64,000 nucleotides of DNA from Chitinophagaceae bacterium (lineage in GTDB: Bacteria > Bacteroidota > Bacteroidia > Chitinophagales > Chitinophagaceae), in NCBI GenBank assembly GCA_016787085.1, contig JAEUVJ010000073.1, forward strand, positions 1 to 64,000, written 5' to 3'. A program made the position numbers and the translations under genes. The notes beneath the pieces are model-generated. The model was not told the origin of the DNA, ran no database searches, and was given only the letters and a program-made list of their open reading frames with translations. This document shows positions 33,604 through 42,889 of the stretch, in pieces. Every line of letters begins with the position of its first letter. Positions within the stretch are counted from its first letter, which is position 1.

Positions 33604-35466
33604 TTATTTTATTTCATATGTGTTGTCCTGCGGATAACTATCCGGTGTATGCGGATGATACAGTTTCAGGAGTTCAATAGCTTTTGCTGTAACAAATGAG
33701 ACAGTGACGGTCTTATTCCCTTTTTCCCACACACCGATATTGCGGTGAATGCGCTGTTTGCTGCCGTCTTTGTATTCAATGACGATGTCAACCGGTACGG
33801 GTTTGCTTCCTTTTGACGTGATCAAAACATTTACCTTCTTCCCGGATCTTTTTACAGAAGTGATCGCAAGGTCGGGAATGCCGTTCTCAAAAAACCATTT
33901 CTTCCAGAACCAGTTCATGTTCTTCCCGGCGCCTTCGTTCATACAATAGAAAAAATCATTTGGCATCGGGTGCTTGCCTTTCCATTGCCGGATATAATGA
34001 TGCAATGCTTTCGTGAAGAGCGCATCGCCGAGATAGTCTTTGACATAGAGGTAACCCATGGCCGGCTTGGGATAGGCATTCGTGAAATAAGCCCTGTTCC
34101 ATTCCGTACTGGGTGTGATGATGGGCAGGTCTGTCTCGTTGCCTGCATTCAACGCTGTCGGCGCCACACCATATTCATCCACGATTGTGGAGTCTATCAT
34201 CGGAGAGATCAGCCATTCGCCAATTGTGGCCCATCCTTCATCCATCCAGGCATATTTGGTCTCGTTGGTACCCATATAAAAAGGGAACATCGTATGAAAC
34301 ACCTCGTGGTCAGTAAGCGTGATGCTTTCATGGCGGTCTTCTACCGGGTTGTCATTTACCATCATGGGATATTCCATCTGGTCAAGCCCATCGAAAACAG
34401 TGATATGGGAATACGGGAAAGGCCATGCAGGAAAAGTGTAGCTCATGATCTCTACTGTTTTCCGGGCATCGCCGGCCACATAGAAATAATCATGATGTTT
34501 CGGGTTGAATGCTGCATCTACCCTTGTTCTTCTCTTTGTTTTAGGATCAACGACAAGACTGGATGACTGCCATACATAATGATCGCTGACAGCAAATGCA
34601 AAGTCAACGACATCATCCGCATCAAAATGCCAGGTGTTGTGTGTTTTGGATGTATTGGTAATATTTCCTTTTCGGAGGTCAGTCGTATCAACGATCCAGC
34701 TCATGGCATCATTTTGCTCTGCCTCCTGCAAACGCCGGTAGAAAGCAGGTGATAATACTTCGCTTCCATTTTCCAGGTCGCCGGTAGCCCATACAATAAA
34801 GTGTGAAGGGACCGTGATGGCGGCGGAGAAATGACAGAAATCATTATAGAACTCCTGCGTGCCGGTATAAGGGATAGTGTTCCACCCGTCAATATCATCA
34901 TATACAGCAATACGGGGAAAGAAATATGCAATGAATGCAGCGCCGGGTGCTATTTCGCCGGTGCGGATATGCGACCTTTTGTTCAGTGTATAGTGATAGG
35001 AAATGCGGAAATGGATCTTTTGCCCGGGGCCTATAGGCTGGTTGCGTAAGGTGCCATTCGTTGCATTCACACGGATCGCATCAGGAGGAATGATACTATT
35101 ATTGATCTGTAATGAGTCAATGATCATCCCGTCTGTAAGATCATCAGCTGATATACTCACCTGTCTCGGCGCCCCTTTCTGGTAGATATTCGGATACAGC
35201 TTGAACACTATTTGATGCAAGGTGTCCGGGCTGTTATTGATATATACGATGTCTGCTACCCCTGTGAGCAGCCTGGTGCCAGGGTCAAACTGTATGTTCA
35301 GGTCATAGTTGGCGGTGTTCTGCCAGTAATTCTTTCCAGGTTCCCCGGTCACTGATCTTGTACCCTTGTTGTAGGTAGCTTGTATGTTCCTGGGAGTGGG
35401 TAAAAGTGTTTGCGAAATGACAACATAATGCAGAAAAGAAATAACGATCAGCAGGATATAACGCAT
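33604..35466 (-). CDS. M1-family zinc metallopeptidase
   Basis: 620 residues from the ATG at 35466; an upstream in-frame start at 35517 adds 17 residues before the signal. The zinc-binding motif is HEVFH (residues 387-391) with the third ligand E410 in MDEGWATIGEW, the M1 (gluzincin) arrangement. The exopeptidase GxMEN motif is altered to LDQMEYPMMV. An aminopeptidase-N-like N-terminal domain is present (YDLNIQFDPGTRLLTGVADIVYINNS). Probably secreted or periplasmic, processing peptides. Length is short of about 850 for full aminopeptidases, so the C-terminal domain is reduced. Confidence 0.9.
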   Translation of the reverse strand: MRYILLIVISFLHYVVISQTLLPTPRNIQATYNKGTRSVTGEPGKNYWQNTANYDLNIQFDPGTRLLTGVADIVYINNSPDTLHQIVFKLYPNIYQKGAPRQVSISADDLTDGMIIDSLQINNSIIPPDAIRVNATNGTLRNQPIGPGQKIHFRISYHYTLNKRSHIRTGEIAPGAAFIAYFFPRIAVYDDIDGWNTIPYTGTQEFYNDFCHFSAAITVPSHFIVWATGDLENGSEVLSPAFYRRLQEAEQNDAMSWIVDTTDLRKGNITNTSKTHNTWHFDADDVVDFAFAVSDHYVWQSSSLVVDPKTKRRTRVDAAFNPKHHDYFYVAGDARKTVEIMSYTFPAWPFPYSHITVFDGLDQMEYPMMVNDNPVEDRHESITLTDHEVFHTMFPFYMGTNETKYAWMDEGWATIGEWLISPMIDSTIVDEYGVAPTALNAGNETDLPIITPSTEWNRAYFTNAYPKPAMGYLYVKDYLGDALFTKALHHYIRQWKGKHPMPNDFFYCMNEGAGKNMNWFWKKWFFENGIPDLAITSVKRSGKKVNVLITSKGSKPVPVDIVIEYKDGSKQRIHRNIGVWEKGNKTVTVSFVTAKAIELLKLYHPHTPDSYPQDNTYEIK

Positions 35467-35544
35467 AGGTATATTATGAGTGATGCAATTTAGGCAAAAC
35501 CCATAAGGTTGCAGCAAGAGTATGTATCCGGTAAATATCCTCTT

Positions 35545-36057
35545 TTAAGGATAACATTTGAACCGGTTATATGTCATGCAGAACCCGGCCCGGTTGATAA
35601 GCCAGTATCCTGCTGCTTCGGCCACATACACATACCATTTTTTCTTTTCATGGCCTGCTATCTTAAAGGCAATAGCGCCTGAGAGGAAAAGATGGTCGGC
35701 GAAACGTGTCAGGTGATACCCATCGGTAGTGAACACGAGCCAGGTGCGGCTGCCGGGAAACCTCGCTCCCTGGTGCGGATCGCCGTTCTTATATTTATTG
35801 GCGCCACTGAGCGATGGTTTCCAGAACTGGTCGTTGGCATTTGGGAATACCTTTTTGAAACCGGGGTATTGGAACTGTAATGCCTGGTTGACGCCGTCGG
35901 CAGCGCCGGCCAGCATAACGAGTGAACCAGTAACTATATAGTTGGTCACTCTTTTCTTCCGTAGCTTTTTCAGATCTTCTTCAACTGTGGTTATATTTTG
36001 ACAGAAAACCGGCAAAGCAATTGCCAGCCAGGCAAGCGAGAGAACACACTTTCTCAT
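35545..36057 (-). CDS. Secreted protein of unknown function
   Basis: 170 residues. A signal peptide (MRKCVLSLAWLAIALPVFCQ) precedes LKKLRKKRVTNYIVTGSLVMLAGAADGVNQAL, then RFPGSRTWLVFTTDGYHLTRFADHL and a C-terminal AAGYWLINRAGFCMTYNRFKC. Two moderately hydrophobic stretches could be membrane spans. I recall similar Bacteroidota proteins without assigned function; not PAP2 because no phosphatase motif is seen. Confidence 0.65.
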   Translation of the reverse strand: MRKCVLSLAWLAIALPVFCQNITTVEEDLKKLRKKRVTNYIVTGSLVMLAGAADGVNQALQFQYPGFKKVFPNANDQFWKPSLSGANKYKNGDPHQGARFPGSRTWLVFTTDGYHLTRFADHLFLSGAIAFKIAGHEKKKWYVYVAEAAGYWLINRAGFCMTYNRFKCYP

Positions 36058-36396
36058 AGTATTGTTTTTATGTCAGTGATTGGTTTAACCTTGATCTTGA
36101 ATTGCATGACAGATCATCCATAGCCATGCGATGGCGATCCCGGGTATTGATCACGGTTGTAGATAGGATATGATGCAGAGATAGCGGATCATACCTGCGG
36201 GTGGGTGGTAGCAGGTAAATGCCAAGGTTTACAAAAAAGCTCTCTAAAGGGGGAAGTATTCAGAAGGCCAAAGGATCGGGAGGTGGAAGGTTCGAAGTGG
36301 TACCTAAGGTAAGGGAATATTTCAAAAAAAGTACAAACCGGTCCTTTTTTAGATAAATGAAAAGAAGGATTGCGGATATTTGCCTGATCGTAATCT
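36058..36396. other. Intergenic gap of about 340 bases
   Basis: Divergent gap between the secreted-protein gene and the small lipoprotein gene. A purine-rich stretch (about 36,236-36,300) contains TCTCTAAAGGGGGAAG, which looks like a common intergenic word in this group, but I could not confirm a repeat within the window. No RNA gene or strong hairpin seen. Confidence 0.4.
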
Positions 36397-36729
36397 ATGC
36401 GGCTGCTCATTATAATTACCTGCCTGGTGCTGGCAGGCTGTTCGGCAAATGTGGTACTGAAGGCAAAGGAACCCGGCAAATTCTTTGACAATTATTTCAT
36501 CCTTAAAGACAAGAGGTACAGCTATTACACCAAAGTGATCTTTTGTCAGCGCCAGGTATATGGCCATTATGCATTATCTCAAGACACCATTTACTTGCTC
36601 AGGAAAAGGAAAAAATTGTATTATATGACCGGATATGCCTTGTTGAACCAGGATACCTCATCTATTGTTGTATATGGACTGGATACGACCGGAAGCAAGT
36701 TGTTTAACATTCTCTATTTTAATAAATAA
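36397..36729 (+). CDS. Small lipoprotein, function unknown
   Basis: 110 residues. The signal LLIIITCLVLAGC ends in a lipobox at C15. The mature part is basic with YSYYTKVIFCQRQVYGHYALSQDTIYLLRKRKK. Not a recognised family. It stands alone upstream of lpdA, from which it is 101 bases away. Confidence 0.6.
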   Translation: MRLLIIITCLVLAGCSANVVLKAKEPGKFFDNYFILKDKRYSYYTKVIFCQRQVYGHYALSQDTIYLLRKRKKLYYMTGYALLNQDTSSIVVYGLDTTGSKLFNILYFNK

Positions 36730-36830
36730 GGCGGCAATCTGCAGTACCCGATCAGTAGAGAGGCAATTTTGCCCATTCCCCGTTTTCAGATAACTTCGCA
36801 CCTCATTATTAATCAACTAATCAAATCAAT

Positions 36831-38234
36831 ATGGCATACGATGTAGTTGTGATCGGCAGCGGCCCCGGTGGTTACGTGGCAGCTATCCGTGCATCACAGT
36901 TAGGATTTAAGACAGCGATCATTGAAAAAGAAAGCCTCGGCGGCATTTGCCTGAACTGGGGTTGTATCCCTACCAAAGCGTTGCTGAAAAGTGCCCAGGT
37001 AAATGAGTATATCAAACATGCCAAAGATTATGGTATCAATGCCAGCGGTACGCCTGATTTTCCGGCGGTGATCAAAAGAAGCCGTGGGGTGGCCGAAAAA
37101 ATGAGTAAAGGTGTTCAGTTCCTGATGCGCAAGAATAAGATTGATGTGGTGATGGGTTTTGGTAAGATCGCCGGCAAAGGGAAAGTGGAGGTAACGGCTG
37201 CTGATGGTAAAAAACAAATAGTTGAAGGCAAACACATCATCATCGCTACCGGCGGAAGAAGCCGTGAACTGCCTGCATTGAAACAAGATGGCAAAAAGAT
37301 CATCGGCTACCGCGAAGCGATGAACCTACCCTCCCAGCCCAAATCCATCATCGTTGTGGGCAGCGGTGCCATCGGCGTTGAGTTTGGTTATTTCTACAAC
37401 AGTATGGGTACTAAAGTGACCATCGTGGAATTCATGCCGAGGGTAGTACCTGTGGAAGATGAAGATATCTCCAAAGAACTCGAAAAGAACCTGAAAAAAC
37501 AGGGAATAGATATCATGACCAGCAGTGAAGTGACAGCGGTTGATACTTCCGGCGCCGGTGTGAAGGCAAAAGTGAAAACAGCGGATGGCGAAAAAATATT
37601 GGAAGCAGATATTTTATTAAGCGCTGTAGGTGTAGCAGCCAATATTGAAGGGATCGGTTTGGAAGAAAATGGTGTTAAAACCGATAAGGGCCGTGTGATG
37701 GTGGACAAATATTACCAGACCAATGTGCCGGGTATCTATGCTATCGGTGATTGCGCTCCGGGGCAGGCACTGGCACATGTAGCCAGCAAAGAAGGGATCA
37801 TTTGTATAGAAGCCATTGGGTACAACGAGAAAAAATATAATCACAAACCAGAAGCATTAGATTATAACAATGTACCGGGCTGTACCTACTGTGTACCTGA
37901 AGTAGCTTCCGTTGGTTATACGGAAAAACAGGCAAAGGATGCAGGATATGAAGTGAAAGTGGGCAAGTTCCCGCTGAGTGCAAGTGGCAAGGCATCGGCT
38001 GCCGGCCACATGGAAGGATTTGTAAAAGTGGTTTTCGATGCCAAATACGGCGAATGGCTGGGTACGCACATGATCGGTTACAATGTAACGGAGATCATCG
38101 TGGAAACAGTGGTAGGGAGAAAATTAGAGACCACTTATCATGAAGTACTGAACAGTATTCACCCCCACCCGACCATCAGCGAAAGCGTGAAAGATGCGAT
38201 AGAGGTAGCGTACGGGGAGGCGATACATTTGTAA
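36831..38234 (+). CDS. lpdA: Dihydrolipoyl dehydrogenase
   Basis: 467 residues. The FAD motif GSGPGGYVAA opens the protein; the redox-active pair is C40 and C45 in GGICLNWGCIPTKALL; the NAD-binding motif is VVGSGAIGVEFGYFY; the interface histidine-glutamate motif is HPHPTISESV. It reoxidises the lipoyl groups of pyruvate and 2-oxoglutarate dehydrogenases, producing NADH. It is not next to other subunit genes here. A hairpin terminator follows. Confidence 0.96.
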   Translation: MAYDVVVIGSGPGGYVAAIRASQLGFKTAIIEKESLGGICLNWGCIPTKALLKSAQVNEYIKHAKDYGINASGTPDFPAVIKRSRGVAEKMSKGVQFLMRKNKIDVVMGFGKIAGKGKVEVTAADGKKQIVEGKHIIIATGGRSRELPALKQDGKKIIGYREAMNLPSQPKSIIVVGSGAIGVEFGYFYNSMGTKVTIVEFMPRVVPVEDEDISKELEKNLKKQGIDIMTSSEVTAVDTSGAGVKAKVKTADGEKILEADILLSAVGVAANIEGIGLEENGVKTDKGRVMVDKYYQTNVPGIYAIGDCAPGQALAHVASKEGIICIEAIGYNEKKYNHKPEALDYNNVPGCTYCVPEVASVGYTEKQAKDAGYEVKVGKFPLSASGKASAAGHMEGFVKVVFDAKYGEWLGTHMIGYNVTEIIVETVVGRKLETTYHEVLNSIHPHPTISESVKDAIEVAYGEAIHL

Positions 38235-38260
38235 ACGTCTGAACCAGGATTAATAAGATT

Positions 38261-38294
38261 AAGGGATTATTGGGAAACCGGTAGTCCCTTTTTA
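38261..38294 (+). terminator. Terminator after lpdA
   Basis: AAGGGATTA pairs with TAGTCCCTT (one G-T pair), with a 12-base loop and a TTTTT run. It lies 26 bases past the lpdA stop and ahead of the converging pcm gene. Confidence 0.7.
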
Positions 38295-38309
38295 ATTCCC
38301 CTTACTGTG

Positions 38310-38966
38310 CTATCCTTTCTTCCCTTCCTTCATGGGAACAAAAGAAAAGTTATCAAAGACCTCTTCTTTTAAAACCCCGTTCTCCAGTTTGGTGATACGC
38401 CGCATTTGCTGCACTTCGCCAGCACCGAGCGGGATGACCATCATGCCTCCCGGTTTTAGCTGCTGGATCAATTTTTCCGGCACTTGTGGCGCTGCAGCTG
38501 TAATGATCACTTTATCAAATGGAGCGAAAGTGGGCAGGCCTTCATAGCCGTCGCCGTAAAAGAATTTAATGGAAGGAAATTTTTTCAGGTAAGCAAAATT
38601 CTTATTACCATCAAACAGTTTTCGCTGCCTTTCGATCGTGTACACCTGGGCCCCCATCATGGCGAGCACTGTTGCCTGGTAAGTGCTGCCGGTACCGATC
38701 TCCAGTACTTTCTCAAATGGCTTTATTTCGAGCAACTGTGTCTGGTAAGCTACGGTGTAAGGCTGCGAGATGGTTTGGCCTTCACCGATAGGGAAAGCCC
38801 GATCTTCATACGCTACTTCATCAAATGCAGAGTCGAGAAAAAAGTGGCGCGGAATACTTTCAATGGCTTGCAGCACTTTTTCATCTGTGATGCCTTTGCT
38901 GCGAACCGTATCAACGAGTTTTTTTCGTAATCCTTTGTGGCGGTATGTATCTTCAATGGGTCTCAT
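38310..38966 (-). CDS. pcm: Protein-L-isoaspartate O-methyltransferase
   Basis: 218 residues. RHFFLDSAFDEVAYEDRAFPIGEGQTISQPYTVA is the family signature; the SAM-binding motif reads LEIGTGSTYQATVLA, with threonine where glycine is usual. It methylates isoaspartate to start repair of aged proteins. The C-terminal acceptor-binding region is intact (LKPGGMMVIPLG). It converges with lpdA and has the next minus-strand gene 48 bases upstream of its start. Confidence 0.93.
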   Translation of the reverse strand: MRPIEDTYRHKGLRKKLVDTVRSKGITDEKVLQAIESIPRHFFLDSAFDEVAYEDRAFPIGEGQTISQPYTVAYQTQLLEIKPFEKVLEIGTGSTYQATVLAMMGAQVYTIERQRKLFDGNKNFAYLKKFPSIKFFYGDGYEGLPTFAPFDKVIITAAAPQVPEKLIQQLKPGGMMVIPLGAGEVQQMRRITKLENGVLKEEVFDNFSFVPMKEGKKG

Positions 38967-39014
38967 AAGCTGGGCGCAAGATAGGGCTAAGAGAAGAAAA
39001 GAGAAAAAGAGAAA

Positions 39015-39974
39015 TTAGCTTTTGATAAAAACCTCAATCTTGTCTATCAGCTTTTTCTTCAGGTCTTCGGTGTCTTTCCACACAATATGCGGGTAATTAC
39101 GGGTGTCAAAGTGAGCATTTTCAATTTCATCTTCACGGCAGGTGTATATCACTTTTTGTCCCAATCCCAACGCATATCCTGATTCAAAATATACCCCCTT
39201 TTTGTGTTGAGTAAAGTCTGCAATTGTGAACTTAGATTTCTTTAAAGCAGCTAAAATCGCATCATTTATTGTTATGTCGCTTCCAATACTAAGGTTGTCA
39301 TCTATTCTCAATGCTTCAAATCCTGTTTCAGATATTGCGGGTTCGATTGCCTGATCGAAAATGTATCTTAAACTCTCATCGAATGACATTGCTACAAAAC
39401 AGATTGAGGAGTATTGTTTTTTCTCATATTCCGCTAATCTATTCAATCCTGCAACTGTCAAGGCAATTTCATGATAAGCGTCATCACTTCTTGTAATACA
39501 GGATAAATAACTGTTGTCTATTAGGCTATCAACATAAAAGAAAAATTCGTCAACATTTGCTACATAGGCCTTTCGCCATAATTCGGAAAATGCATAATCG
39601 CTTATTGAAATCGTTATTTGGTATCCGTCATATGGACATTGCGAACGAATAAAGTATAGCACCCTGCCCTGCTTCTCTATAGCCAAATTAGTCGGATAGT
39701 TTAAGTCGATAAACTGAATTAGGCGATTAATATTTATCTGCAAATCATATTTTGGCCATATATTATTATAGAATATGGTTTTTAGTTTTTCTTTATAGGT
39801 ATCGGTTAGCAGGTTGCTTTTTATGATTGCACCATCAATTTTAAAGTTAATTCCATTTCCTCTGGCAGGTGATATGAAATAGGTTGCCTGATCAGGAGAA
39901 ATTTCTGAACCGTAACTAGAAATTATTGCTTTATGCTTTAATTGATCTAAAAAAGGAGTAATGAAGTCATTCAT
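39015..39974 (-). CDS. Protein with NDT/TIR-like nucleotide domain; candidate defence effector
   Basis: 319 residues, visibly more AT-rich than its neighbours. Residues about 1-165 are an unknown domain. Residues about 165-190 (YHEIALTVAGLNRLAEYEK) look like a winged-helix linker. The C-terminal domain has CFVAMSFDESL, ADFTQHKKGVYFESGYALGLGQKVIYTC and HFDTRNYPHIVW, matching a family with a nucleoside 2-deoxyribosyltransferase/TIR-like fold; the glutamate in YFESG is the likely catalytic residue. Relatives occur in defence islands, and some TIR-like enzymes cleave NAD. That function is inference here. It sits alone between pcm and the mutase, so no partner gene is visible. Confidence 0.65.
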   Translation of the reverse strand: MNDFITPFLDQLKHKAIISSYGSEISPDQATYFISPARGNGINFKIDGAIIKSNLLTDTYKEKLKTIFYNNIWPKYDLQININRLIQFIDLNYPTNLAIEKQGRVLYFIRSQCPYDGYQITISISDYAFSELWRKAYVANVDEFFFYVDSLIDNSYLSCITRSDDAYHEIALTVAGLNRLAEYEKKQYSSICFVAMSFDESLRYIFDQAIEPAISETGFEALRIDDNLSIGSDITINDAILAALKKSKFTIADFTQHKKGVYFESGYALGLGQKVIYTCREDEIENAHFDTRNYPHIVWKDTEDLKKKLIDKIEVFIKS

Positions 39975-39983
39975 AAGTAAATT

Positions 39984-41708
39984 CTACAGTTTCATATCAT
40001 TAATGATCCCCTTTATCTTTTCATCCAGTTCTTTATTTACTTTATCAAAGTCAGCCCGGTTGTTTAGCCTGGTATTCACGCTGAAATAAAATTTGATCTT
40101 TGGTTCTGTGCCCGATGGTCTTGCTGATATCTTGCTGCCATCAGCTAAGATAAACTGCAATACATTTGATTTCGGTAATTCAATCGCCCACTCCTTCCCT
40201 GTTTGCGGGTTTTTGCCCTTCCTTAATTCATAATCCAGCAATTCCACCACATCAGAACCATTGATGGTCTTTGGAGGGTTGTTGCGGTAGCTCTCCATCA
40301 TTGCTGCGATCTGCTGCTGGCCGTCCATGCCTTTTTTGGTAATGGAGATGAGGTCTTCTTTGAACAAGCCATACTCTGCGTAGAGGTCGAGCAGTTTATC
40401 AAACAGCGTCTTTCCTTTGTCTTTTTCATACGCCGCCATTTCGCAAAGCAAGGCTACGGCGCTGACAGCATCTTTATCACGTATCCTGTCACCGATCATT
40501 AGGCCAAAGCTCTCCTCTCCCCCTATCACATAATTCTCTTTGCCCTCTTTTTCCCGGATCATTTCAGCGATCCATTTGAAACCGGTGAGTACATTATAAC
40601 AGGCTACATTGTTCTTATTGGCGATCTCATTGATCATGCCTGTGGTCACGATAGTGGTGATCACCATATCATTCGGCTGTGCAATGCCTTTCGTCTTTCT
40701 CGCTTCGATCATGTAATTGAAGGCAAGCACAGCGGTCTGGTTCCCGTTCATCAGCACCCATTCCCCGTGATTATCCTTGACGCCAATACCCACGCGGTCT
40801 GCATCCGGATCGGTGCCTAATAATATATCGGCATCCAGTTCTTTGGCTTTTTTCAAACCGATACTCATCGTTTCTTTTTCTTCGGGATTGGGATAACCCA
40901 CGGTAGGAAAATTGCCGTCGGGCTTGCTTTGCTCTTCTACGATAGTGACATTGGTAAAGCCAAACCTTTTCAATACTTCGGGTACCAGCATGATGCCGGT
41001 GCCATGAATGGGTGTATAAACGATCTTCAGATCCTTGTGCCTGGCAATTACATCCGGGTAGACACTAAGGCTCTTCACCATTTTAATATATTCTTCGTCC
41101 AGTTCTTTACCGATGATCGTGATATTCTTTTCACCGCCGCTCCATTTTACATCATCCACGCTGGCGATCTTCTCTACTTCTTTGATCACATTCTTATCAT
41201 GTGGCGGCACGAGTTGCCCCCCGTCTTTCCAATAAGCCTTATAACCGTTATATTCTTTCGGGTTGTGTGAAGCAGTACACACTACCCCGCCCTGACAACC
41301 GAGATGACGGATAGCAAAGGACAATTCCGGTGTCGGTCTCAACGCCTCAAACAAGAACACTTTAATTCCATTTGCAGCAAAAACATTAGCTGTTGTTTCA
41401 GCAAAGAAGCGGCTGTTGTTGCGGCTGTCATGCGCAATGGCTACTTTCACCTGCTCATTGGGAAAAGATTGTTTCAGGTAATTAGCATAGCCCTGTGTGG
41501 CCATACCCACAGTGTATTTATTCATGCGGTTGGTGCCCACACCCATGATACCGCGAAGACCGCCGGTGCCGAATTCAAGATTACGATAGAAAGCATCTGC
41601 CAGCTCGGTTGGGTTTTCCTTCATCAGTTTGTTGATCTCATCTTTGATCGGCTGGTCAAAACTTCCTTCGAGCCAGGTATTCACTTTGGACTGTATTGCT
41701 GTATCCAT
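39984..41708 (-). CDS. Phosphohexomutase (phosphoglucomutase/phosphomannomutase family)
   Basis: 574 residues. Active-site serine motif TASHNPKEYNGYK, metal loop GTDPDADRVGIG, sugar-binding GGEESFG and phosphate-binding RPSGTEPKIKFYF are all intact, in the usual four-domain order. Length matches the PgcA-type enzymes of Bacteroidota and Firmicutes. It interconverts sugar 1- and 6-phosphates for cell-wall and glycan precursors. It is 9 bases upstream of the NDT-like gene on the same strand. Confidence 0.94.
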   Translation of the reverse strand: MDTAIQSKVNTWLEGSFDQPIKDEINKLMKENPTELADAFYRNLEFGTGGLRGIMGVGTNRMNKYTVGMATQGYANYLKQSFPNEQVKVAIAHDSRNNSRFFAETTANVFAANGIKVFLFEALRPTPELSFAIRHLGCQGGVVCTASHNPKEYNGYKAYWKDGGQLVPPHDKNVIKEVEKIASVDDVKWSGGEKNITIIGKELDEEYIKMVKSLSVYPDVIARHKDLKIVYTPIHGTGIMLVPEVLKRFGFTNVTIVEEQSKPDGNFPTVGYPNPEEKETMSIGLKKAKELDADILLGTDPDADRVGIGVKDNHGEWVLMNGNQTAVLAFNYMIEARKTKGIAQPNDMVITTIVTTGMINEIANKNNVACYNVLTGFKWIAEMIREKEGKENYVIGGEESFGLMIGDRIRDKDAVSAVALLCEMAAYEKDKGKTLFDKLLDLYAEYGLFKEDLISITKKGMDGQQQIAAMMESYRNNPPKTINGSDVVELLDYELRKGKNPQTGKEWAIELPKSNVLQFILADGSKISARPSGTEPKIKFYFSVNTRLNNRADFDKVNKELDEKIKGIINDMKL

Positions 41709-41779
41709 ATTGCAAGTTTAAATTTGAAGGCTGAAGTTATCAATTTTTACTATTTCAAACTGAAAAGCCTGTCAAAACG

Positions 41780-41787
41780 TATTTTTG
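41780..41787 (+). promoter_or_regulatory. Candidate -7 box TATTTTTG ahead of the DUF2279 gene
   Basis: An exact TAnnTTTG match only 4 bases before the first in-frame ATG (41792). The transcript would then be almost leaderless, or translation starts further down (a TTG at 41807 is in frame). Confidence 0.45.
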
Positions 41788-41791
41788 TTTA

Positions 41792-42889
41792 ATGAGGTCA
41801 CCGGCATTGCTACTATCATCGTCTCTTGCAGTTTACCCAGAGCAAAGCGATCGGCACAATTCATCATTCCGTACAAAGCTCGTCATTCTGCTTTCCTTCG
41901 GCTGGTGTTTTGCAATTGCTCAAAGATCTCCTGTTATTGACACAAGCAGAACCGTCATTATAACCGATACATCTTCTATACAAACCCTGGCTAGCCTGGG
42001 GCCACGGCCGCCTCATTATTCAGGTATAGGAATTACTCCGGAAATAAAGAATAAACGACAATGGCTTATTGCCGGTGTCCATACCGTTGGCTACGGCGGC
42101 TCATTACTTTTATTAAATAACGCCTGGTATAAAGGATATGAAAGGACAAGCTTCCAGACTTTCAATGACAGCAAAGAGTGGCAGCAGATGGACAAGATCG
42201 GCCATGCCTGGGGAGCTTATAATGCCGGGAAAGTTTCTTCCGCCATGTGGGAATGGACAGGAATGCCACATAAGAAAGCCGTGATCATCGGGGGCATCGG
42301 TAGCATGGCTTACCTGACAGCTATTGAGTTCCTGGATGCCCATTCTGCCAAATGGGGATGGAGCTGGAGCGATATTGCTGCCAATATCGGCGGCTCCGGA
42401 CTTTTTATCGGTCAGGAGCTTTTATGGAAGGAACAGCGGGTTCAGTTTAAGTTCTCCTTTCACAAAAAAAGATATGATGAACCCCTGCTTGAACAAAGGG
42501 CCGATAACCTTTTTGGTAAAACATGGTATGAACGAATGCTGAAAGATTACAATGCACAGACCTATTGGCTCAGCGCAAATCTTAAATCTTTTTTTCCTGA
42601 AAGCAGGCTTCCTGCCTGGTTGAACGTATCGGTTGGCTATGGCGCAGATGGTATGTATGGCGGTTTTGAGAATATATGGATAGATGACCTGGGCAATGAT
42701 ATTGACCGTTCTGATATTCCCCGTAAACGCCAGTTCTATGTAGCGCCGGATATAGACTTTACCAAAATAAGAACGAATAAAAAATGGTTGCGGACGGCAT
42801 TTGCTTTTTTGAATGCATTCAAATGTCCTGCACCTGCGCTGATGCTGGACAGCAAAGGAAAGTTCAAAGCTTATGCGCTTTATTTCTGA
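41792..42889 (+). CDS. DUF2279 (YfiM-like) membrane-associated protein
   Basis: 365 residues. A hydrophobic segment (KLVILLSFGWCFAIAQ) at about 29-44 acts as the signal; the first 28 residues are unusual for a signal, so the true start may be later. The DUF2279 core has IGHAWGAYNAGKVSSAMWEW, AVIIGGIGSMAYLTAIEFLDAHSAKWGWSWSD and ANIGGSGLFIGQELLW. Role unknown; the family is envelope associated. The gene's stop directly abuts the stop of the converging propeller gene. Confidence 0.75.
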   Translation: MRSPALLLSSSLAVYPEQSDRHNSSFRTKLVILLSFGWCFAIAQRSPVIDTSRTVIITDTSSIQTLASLGPRPPHYSGIGITPEIKNKRQWLIAGVHTVGYGGSLLLLNNAWYKGYERTSFQTFNDSKEWQQMDKIGHAWGAYNAGKVSSAMWEWTGMPHKKAVIIGGIGSMAYLTAIEFLDAHSAKWGWSWSDIAANIGGSGLFIGQELLWKEQRVQFKFSFHKKRYDEPLLEQRADNLFGKTWYERMLKDYNAQTYWLSANLKSFFPESRLPAWLNVSVGYGADGMYGGFENIWIDDLGNDIDRSDIPRKRQFYVAPDIDFTKIRTNKKWLRTAFAFLNAFKCPAPALMLDSKGKFKAYALYF

